Below, one piece after another: positions 28,001 through 37,000 of a DNA stretch of 64,000 bases. Made by a program: the position numbers and the translations under genes. Each line of letters starts with the position of its first letter. Position 1 is the stretch's first letter. Source of the DNA: Pedobacter cryoconitis (GTDB taxonomy: Bacteria; Bacteroidota; Bacteroidia; Sphingobacteriales; Sphingobacteriaceae); contig NZ_JACHCG010000006.1 of NCBI RefSeq assembly GCF_014200595.1, positions 62,001 to 126,000 on the forward strand. Direction: 5' to 3'. The notes under the pieces were generated by a model, which saw only the letters and a program-made list of their open reading frames with translations, was not told the origin of the DNA and searched no databases.

Positions 28001-31000
28001 CACTGTAATCAGATAGTTAATCGTTGCTCCCGCAGGTAATGTGGCTGGTCCTGTTTTAACTATTTTAATTACTGGTTTTCTGCTTACTGCTGTCACAACC
28101 GGAGTTGAGGTGACTGGATTCAGTGGATCTTCAACCGCTGTTACTGTAGCTGTATTGGTTATGGTGCCATTAAATGAAGGAGTCACGGTTCCTTTGATGG
28201 CAATAATTAATGCATCACCTGCGCCGGTTGTTAAATTGGCATTGGTTGCAATAGTATTTGAAGTCCCTGAACTTGCACCGGTAATTATCGTATTTCCTGT
28301 TTGGGTAACTGACCACTGCTGAACAGTCACATCGGATTGAACGATATCTGAAATCGCAGCATTAAGCGCCGTACTAGGGCCACTGTTGGTGACACGGATT
28401 TCGTAGTTGATTTCCTCACCCGCTAGTAAGGTAGCCGGGCCGCTTTTGGTAATTGCCAGGTTAACTACTGGTTTCACGACAGTGGTAACCGTTGAAGTTA
28501 CCGGGATGATACCTGGTTCTGCTGGCGTTGCTGTTGCTGTATTGGTCAGGCTGTTATAATAAGCCGGATCAATATCACCAGTAATGGTCACATTAATGGT
28601 ACCACCTACCGGCACATTGACATTTGCAGCAACCTGATTACCTGTGCCGGCAGCACCAGAATTAATCGCTGCGCCACCACTGGCAGTCGTTGTCCATTGT
28701 ACATTTGTAACGGCAGGATCAATTACGTCTGTTACAGCAGTACCCGTTGCATCAGATGGGCCCGCATTAGTCAGGTTCAATGTATAAGTTATCTTTTCTC
28801 CACTGGCCGCAGTTGCAGGGCCTGATTTTACCAGAACCAGTCCTGGAGTTTTGGTTAATGTTGTAGTGATTACGTTAGAAGTCACTGCTGGATTACCGGG
28901 TTCTGTTACAGTTGCTGAATTGACTAAACCGGCTGTTGCCCCAGATGGAATATCACCAGTTATAGTAATTAAAACCTTTGCATTTCCTGAGCCTGGGATA
29001 GCTGCTTCTACAGCTAAGACTGACCCTGTTCCGGTAGCACCAGAAGTAATCGCAGCTCCACTGGCAGCAGTCGCAGTCCATTTCACATTTTGTAAAACAG
29101 CAGGAATCGCATCTGTGATCGCTGCCGCCAATGCATTACTAGGGCCAGTATTGGTTACTTCGATTGTATAGGTTATTGGCAGACCTGCGCTTGTTGACAC
29201 CGGGCCGGACTTGCGGATATTCAATGCCGTAACTTTGCTGACAACCGTACTTACTGCCGGTGAAACTACCGCTGGATCCGCCCCGGTTTGTGCCTGAGCA
29301 ATATTGGTAAATGTACCTGTAAATGCCGGGTCTACGGTTCCGGTGATATCAATAGTAATGATATTACCAGCGCCTTGCGGGATGTTTGCAGTAACTGCGG
29401 GTGGGATCATCGTTCCTATAACAGGAGCAGAGGTAATTGCAGCAGTTCCTGAACTTGTAGCTGTCCACGTATAATTGAGTAACTGCGGAGGAACCGGATC
29501 AGTGATATTCACTCCGGCCGCATCACTCGGGCCATTATTGGCTACCTGGATAATATAGTGTATCTGTTCGCCGGCAACAGCAGTCTGAGGGCCACTTTTT
29601 GACACCTGTAAGGTTGGATTATTCGTGATTACAGTTGTAGCGGCCGAAGTATTATTGGCCATATTATAATCAAGTAAACCAGCAGGAAGTGTAACACTTG
29701 CTATGTTATTAATTGACGATGGAAGCGTATTGGAAGGTACTTTACCATTTACTGTGATCAGTATATAATTACTGTTATCACCAGCAGGGATAGTGCCTGT
29801 AGTCTGAATGGTATTTGTATTACCGGATAATCCTGTTTGGATAGTGGCGGTTCCGACAACAGTTGCTGTCCAGTCGCTTACCACTACGCTTGCAGGTACT
29901 ACATCATTAATCGTTAATCCAGTAGCATTAACAGTACCATTGTTAAATACTTTTATCGTGTAAGAGATATTGTCTCCCGCTGCTATAGATTGAGGGCCTT
30001 GTTTTTCGATATGCACATCTGTAGAACTGTTAACTGAGGTAGTTACAGAACTTGCGCGGGTATTACCTGCAACAACTGTCACCGTATTGGTAAAGATTGG
30101 AAGTGCGGTCGTCTCTACAAATCCATTCACAATGATTTCAATCGCATTGGATGTTCCTGCCTCTATATCAGCCGATGGAATATTAATCGCATTGGTTGTA
30201 CCAGTAACGACTGCATTTGGTACTCCGGCTATTGCCGAACTGTAAAGAGCTGTAGCCGTCCAGTCGGTAACTCTTACACTCGCCGGCACATTATCTGTGA
30301 TCTGAGCTCCGGTGATATTACCTGTACCGGAATTTGTAATTACTATTTTATAGTTGATCGGATCACCCACATTTGCCGTTGCAGGGCCTGATTTAGACAC
30401 CCTGAAATCAGGAGAGTTCGTAATTGTAGTTGGAGAGACCGCCGTGTTATTTGCTGTTTCAGGATCTGCGATTGTACTGATTGCCGTAGCCGTATTTGGC
30501 ATAGGCGATCCATCAGTCAATGCTGGATCTACTGTTCCGGAGATCATTACAATTACTGTTCCGGTTCCTGATGGTATATCAGAAGTCAGGCTCACATTTC
30601 CTGTTCCATTTGCAGCAGATACTGTTGCTCCGCCAGTTGCTGTTGCTGTCCATGTTGGGTTTAAAACACCAGCAGGCAGATTATCAGTAATGACAGTTCC
30701 TATTGCTGTACTTGGGCCGGCATTTGTGATACGGAGCTCATACTGTATAGGTTCTCCAGCTCCGACATTCGCAGGGCCGGATTTTACAATCCTTACATTT
30801 GCAGAAGCGGAAGTTGTGGTGGTAGCTGTACTCGTACCTGGTGTAGGATCAGTAACCCCGGCAGGTGGAGTGATGGTCGCCGTATTTGTAATTGGGGTGC
30901 CTGAATTGAATAGTGGATCGAGTGTGCCATTGATTGTTATGTCAAGTGCATCCAGACCATTTGCTTTTAAATTTGCGAGCAGATCTACATTGCCGGCCCC

Positions 31001-34000
31001 AGTTAATAAATTCGATGCGGCAGTGCCGGAAGTAGTCACGCTCCATACCGGGTTCAGCACACTTGCAGGAATAATATCCTGTACTCTTGCACCTATAACA
31101 TCACCTGGCCCGGCATTGCTTACTTTAATGGTATAGCTAACCGGTTGACCAGCAACAGCTGTTGCCGATCCTGATTTAAGAATGCGCAGATCAGCGGTTT
31201 TAGTAACTCCGGTAGTCACTGTATTTGAAGTTGACGGGTTATTACCAGACTCGGCTGGTGTTACTGTGGCTGTATTCGCAATTGAGGTGCCAGTGAAAGC
31301 AGGATTAAGTTTACCAGTAATCCTCACATTGATGTGATTACCTGCACCTGCTGGTATATTGCCTGTTACACTTACCGCATTTCCTGTACCAGTAGCTGCG
31401 GTCACTGTTGCCGTACCAGAAACTGTAGCTGTCCAGTTCACATTAGTTAAGTTCGCAGTAACCTGATCTGTTATAACAGCCGCCAGTGCATTACTTGGGC
31501 CATTATTTGAGATCGTTAAATTGTACACTACATTTTCACCTGCATTGACAGATGAAGGGCCTGTTTTACTAATCGTTAATGCATTCTTATTGGCAATGGT
31601 TGTATTTACTGTGTTTGACTGTACTGGTGCAATTCCAGGTTCAGCAGGGGTTGCCGTTGCTGTATTAACTAAAGTTGTATTGACCTGGTTCGCATTTAAT
31701 TTACCAGTAACTGTGATTTGAATAGTATTGGCATTACCTGCATTCAGATTTCCGGTTACACTGATTGCGTTGCCGGTTCCGGTTGCACCTGTAGTTATTG
31801 CTGACGTTCCCTGTGAAGTAGCTGTCCAGGTTACCGCTGTCAATTCTGCTGGAACCGCGTCAGTGATGACTAAGGCTGTTGCATTAGATGGGCCGTTGTT
31901 TACCGTATTGATCACATAAGTTATGGTCTCACCTGCATTTGCGGTTGCCGGCCCCGTTTTGGTAATGGTGACCGATGGTTTTTTGGTAATCGTAGTAATG
32001 ACCGGCCCGGCTGTTTTAGGCACAGCCCCTGTTTCAACAGGAGTAACGGTTGCACTATTGCTGATGTTTGCGGTGGTTGCAGGATTAACTGTTCCTGAAA
32101 TGGTAATCAGGATTTCATCTGCCGGGTTTCCGCCAATATTGCCTGTTACACTTAAAGCAGATCCCGTTCCGTTAGCACCAGCAGTGATTGTTGCTGTTCC
32201 GGTCGTCGAAGTTGTCCAGGTTGGATTTAATATACTGGCAGGAATAGCATCAGTAATAACCGAAGCAGTGGCATTTGCCTGGCTGATGTTTTTAACTGAA
32301 ATGGTATAAGTAATTGCCTGACCTGCACTTAAAGTAGCCGGGCCATTTTTTTGTATGGCTAATACTGGTATGCGGGTTACGTTTGTGGTCGCTGTAGCTG
32401 ATGCAGGTCCGGTTCCGGCTTCCGCAGGAGTCACTGTTGCTGTATTGATAAGCGGGCCGCTAAAACCAGCAGCCACTTTACCAGTAACTACAATTGTAAT
32501 CTGGTTTCCGGTTCCGCTGGCGACATTACCGTTGAGGTTAATCGTATTTCCATTTCCTGTTAAAGCGCCAGTAACCTGTGCATTACCAGTAGTGGAGGCA
32601 GTCCAGCTGACTCCACTTATTGTTGCCGGTACCAGGTCATTAATCGCCAGGTTAAGTGCATCCGATGCACTGTTATTGGAGACAATGATAGTATAGGTAA
32701 TTGTTTCTCCTGCATTGATAGATGAAGGGCCGCTTTTGGTAATTGACAGTACCGGTGTTCTGCTGGCAATTGTATTTACGGTAGAAGTAGGTGAAGGGCT
32801 GTCCGGTTCTGTTGCTGTTACCGAGGCCGTATTGGAGATCGAACCATTAAAAGCAGGATTAGCCTTACCTGTAATAGTGAAGATGATTTTATTTCCTGCG
32901 CCTGCCGGGATGTTAGCCGTGGCATCTAATGTATTTCCTGTTCCGGTTGCACCAGCAGAAATAGAAGCAGTGCCTTGTACTACTGAAGTCCATGCTGTAT
33001 TTAAAATACTGGCAGGGATAGCATCCTGTACATGTGCATTTAAAGCATCACTTGGGCCAGTATTACCGACTTCAACTGTATAAGTAATATTGCTTCCGGA
33101 ATTGACTGTTGGTGTAACACTTTTCACAATTGTCAGTCCTGATTTAGCACTTAATGCTGTATTGACTGGCGTTGAAGTTACCGGTACTGTGCCTGATTCT
33201 GATGGAGTCGCTGTAGCGGTGTTGACAATTGTGCCCGATGCATTGGAGGTTATTGTTCCTGAAACGACTACCTGTATAGTGCTGTTTGCGGCAAAATTAC
33301 CCGAAACAGCAATGGCATTACCAGTTCCGGTAGCTCCCGAATTAATTGAAGCGGTACCTCCTGTTACTGTAGCCGTCCAGCTTACACCGGTAATTGCAGC
33401 AGGGACAGCATCCGTAATTTGTGTATTTAAACTATTTGAAGGACCTGTGTTTTTAACATTGATGGTATACACAATCGCATTACCAGCAGTTGCAGTTGCA
33501 GGCCCGCTTTTGGTTACCGTAAATACAGGTAGTTTTTTAACGGTTGTTACTGCCTGGGCATTGACAGGTGTACTACCTGGTTCGGCAGGAGTAGCTGTTG
33601 CAGTGTTGGTAATGTTTCCGGCAAAAGCAGGGTCTATGGTACCTTTTACAATGATGACTACTTTATTGGAAGTACCAGCTGCAACGTTAGCTGTAACATT
33701 TACGGTATTGCCGGTTCCAGTTGCACCTGCGGTGATTGTTGCAGTACCTGTTAACTGTGTTGTCCAGCTGACATTACTTAATGAAGCGGGGACAATATCC
33801 GAAATTTGCGTACCGGTTGCATTACTCGGGCCATTGTTTGAAACCTCTACCTGGTAAGTAATCTGGTTTCCTGCGGTAGCAGCTGAAGGCCCTGTTTTAG
33901 TAATTACTATTCCGGAAGTACTGGTCACATTAGCGTTCACAGTAGAGTTACTTCCTGTTCCTGTAGGTTCAGCAGGTGTTACGGTAGCGGTATTACTCAC

Positions 34001-37000
34001 ATTTCCCGTAGCTGCGGGGTTTATAGTACCGGTAATCTTTACCGATACGGTATTGGCTGCACCAGCAGGAATATTCGCAGTGATACTTAAATTATTCCCT
34101 GTACCAGTTGCACCATTCGTAATGGTAGCTGCACCAGCCACAGTACTTGTCCAGTTAACACCTGTTAGTGCTGCCGGTATGATATCTGTGATGCTTGCGC
34201 CTACCGCATTACTACTTCCTGTATTGGAGATATTCAAAGTATAGGTTGCTGTATTACCAGCTATTAAGCCTGCGGCACCCAGCTTAGTAATCGTTAATAC
34301 TGGTTTCGCTGTTAAGTTAGTTGTAGTTGTCGAAGTATTGTTACCCGGTGTTGGATCGGTTATGCCAGCCGGAGGCGTCACGGTTGCGGTATTGCTGAGT
34401 GAACCAGTTGCCGCCACTGCTATTTTTCCGGTGATGGTTAATGTTGTAGTTTGTCCACTGGCTAAAGTTAAGCCCGTCCAGTTTCCATTCGAACTGGTAT
34501 AAGTTCCGGAGCCAGCTGCGTAAGTATCCGCAGTAAATCCGGCGGGTAAATTATCTGTTAAACTGATTATATCAGTAGCCTGTAAAGTACTTGGGCCATT
34601 ATTGGTTAAAGTGATGGTATAAGTCAAAGTTTCTCCAGGTATACCTGTAGCAGGGCTTGCCGTTTTATTAACTCCAAAGTCTATAACACGGTTAATCGGG
34701 GTAACATCGGTTGCGGTATTTCCTGGTGTAGGATCTGTCACTCCGGTAGGTGGAGTAATTGTAACTGTATTTGTTAATGAACCACTTGCCACAGGAGATA
34801 CAGTACCGGTAATTGTTAAAGTTGTACTTTGTCCACTGGTCAGCGTTAATCCTGTCCAGTTTCCATTGGCACTGGTATAGGTTCCTGCGGCAGGTGTAAA
34901 TGTAGACGCAGTAAATCCGGCAGGCAATGTTTCTGTAACTTTAACTACGTCGGAAGCCAGTAAAGTACCCGGGCCGGCATTAGTTAAAGTGATGGTATAA
35001 GTTAAAGGTTGTCCGGCTATTGCGGGTTTTGGTGCCGCGGTTTTAGCTACGGTCAAATCAATTACACGGCTGACTGGCGTGGTAACCGTTGAAATATTGT
35101 TACCTGGTACCGGATCAGTTATACCTGCTGGTACGGTTACTGTGGCTGTATTACTCAGAGAACCCGTTGCATTAGCAGCCAGAGTTCCTGTAATGGTCAG
35201 CGTTGTAGTCTGACCGCTTGCCAGCGTTAAACCTGTCCAGTTGCCGTTGGCACTGGTATAGGTTCCTGCGGCAGGCGTATAGGTTGTGGCTGTAAATCCA
35301 ACTGGTAAATTATCAATAACCTGGATTACATCGGCAGCAGCTAATGTGCCTGGCCCATTATTCGTTAAAGTAATGGTATAGGTTAGCGTATTACCGGTTA
35401 CCGCAGGGTTTGGTAAAGCTGTCTTGGCAATTCCCAAATCTATAACCCTGGTCGCCACAGTAACATCGGTTGCCGTATTGTTACCCGGTGCCGGATCAGT
35501 TATTCCAGTTGGGGGGGTAACGATTGCGGTGTTTGTTAAGTTTCCTGCTGGAGTACTGGCGCTTAATGTTCCGGCAATAGTTAAAGTTGTACTTTGACCA
35601 CCAGCTAAAGTTAAGCCTGTCCAATTTCCGTTTGAGCTTGTATAAGTACCTGTGGAAGGCGTATAACTTGTTGCAGTAAATCCGGCAGGTAAGTTGTCGG
35701 TTACATTCACAATATCACTGGCTACCAAACTACTTATACCGTTGTTTTTTAAGGTTAAAGTATACGTTAAAGTCTGTCCTGCTATTGCTGGCTTGGGGCT
35801 GGCAGTTTTGGTTAAACTAAAATCAATTTGTCTGGTTACCGTAGTTGGTGTTGTTGCTGTATTGTTGCCGGGAACCGGGTCTGTAGTTCCGGTTGGTGGT
35901 GTTACTGTAACTGTGTTGGTTAAAGTACCTGAGGCCGATGGTGAGGCTGTACCCGCAATACTTAATGTAGTGGATTGGCCGCTAGCTAAAGTTAAGCCCG
36001 TCCAGTTTCCATTGGTGCTGGTATAAGTTCCATTGGCAGGGGTATAGGTAGTTGGTGTAAATCCAGCAGGCAGATTATCTGTTACGTTTACAATATCAGC
36101 GGCAAGCAAACCTGATGGACCATTATTTGTCAGCGTGATTGTATAAGTCAGTGCCTGGCCGGCAACTACTGTTGTTGGATTGGAAGTCTTGGTGACACCC
36201 AGATCTAACACACGGCTCACAGGAGTTGAAATTGTAGAAGTATTATTGCCCGGTACCGGATCAGTTATACCTGTAGGTGTACTCACTGTGGCAGTATTAC
36301 TTAAAGCCGCAGTTGCGGTAGGACTTACCGTACCTGTAATTGTTAAATTGCTGCTTGTTCCACTAGCCAGTGTTAATCCTGTCCAGTCTCCGCTGCTGCT
36401 GGTATAAGTTCCGTTTTGAGCAACATAAGAAACAGGCGTGAACCCGGCAGGCAGATTATCTGTTACATTGATTACATCTGTAGCCAATATCGGGCTTGGC
36501 CCATTATTGGTTAATTTGAGCGTATAAACTAAAGTTTGTCCGGCAACAGCAGTTGTTGGCGTTGCAGTTTTAACTATGGCCAGGTCATAAGGAGCAATTG
36601 GTACAGGGGTATTCGTTGCTGTATTATTCGCTGTATTCTGGTCAAATTCTGCTGCTGATACCGTAGCTGTATTTGCATAATTTCCTGTTCCAAGTACTTT
36701 TGCATTGATCGTTAATGCGGTTGTAGCCCCGGCAGCAAGATTACCAACTGTCCATATTCCGGTGGTGGAATTATAGGTTCCATTGCTGGAAATAAAAGTA
36801 TAACCATTAGGCAGCAGGTCTGTGACTTTAACTGCCGTTGCCGGATTTGTTCCGTTGTTTTTTACGGAAAGCGTAAATGCAATATTTGTATTTACTCTAG
36901 GTGTCGCATTGTCAACTGCTTTAGTGATGGAAAGGTCATTTTGTGGTACAGTAGTATTCACTGTTGAAATATCATTTGTCTGATCCGGATCACTGACACC

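Noticed and set aside
28041..33857. Long plus-strand open frames of 90-260 codons antisense to the giant adhesin (for example 30354-31136 and 33090-33857)
   Set aside because: They are rich in Val, Ala, Pro and Thr in a regular pattern because they are the reverse reading of the Thr/Ala/Asn-rich repeats. They have no start-site context, no domain and repeat with the same period.
27290..36589. CRISPR-like regularly spaced repeats
   Set aside because: The period is 380-390 bp, in frame with one protein, with diverged units. There are no short repeats with unique spacers and no cas genes.
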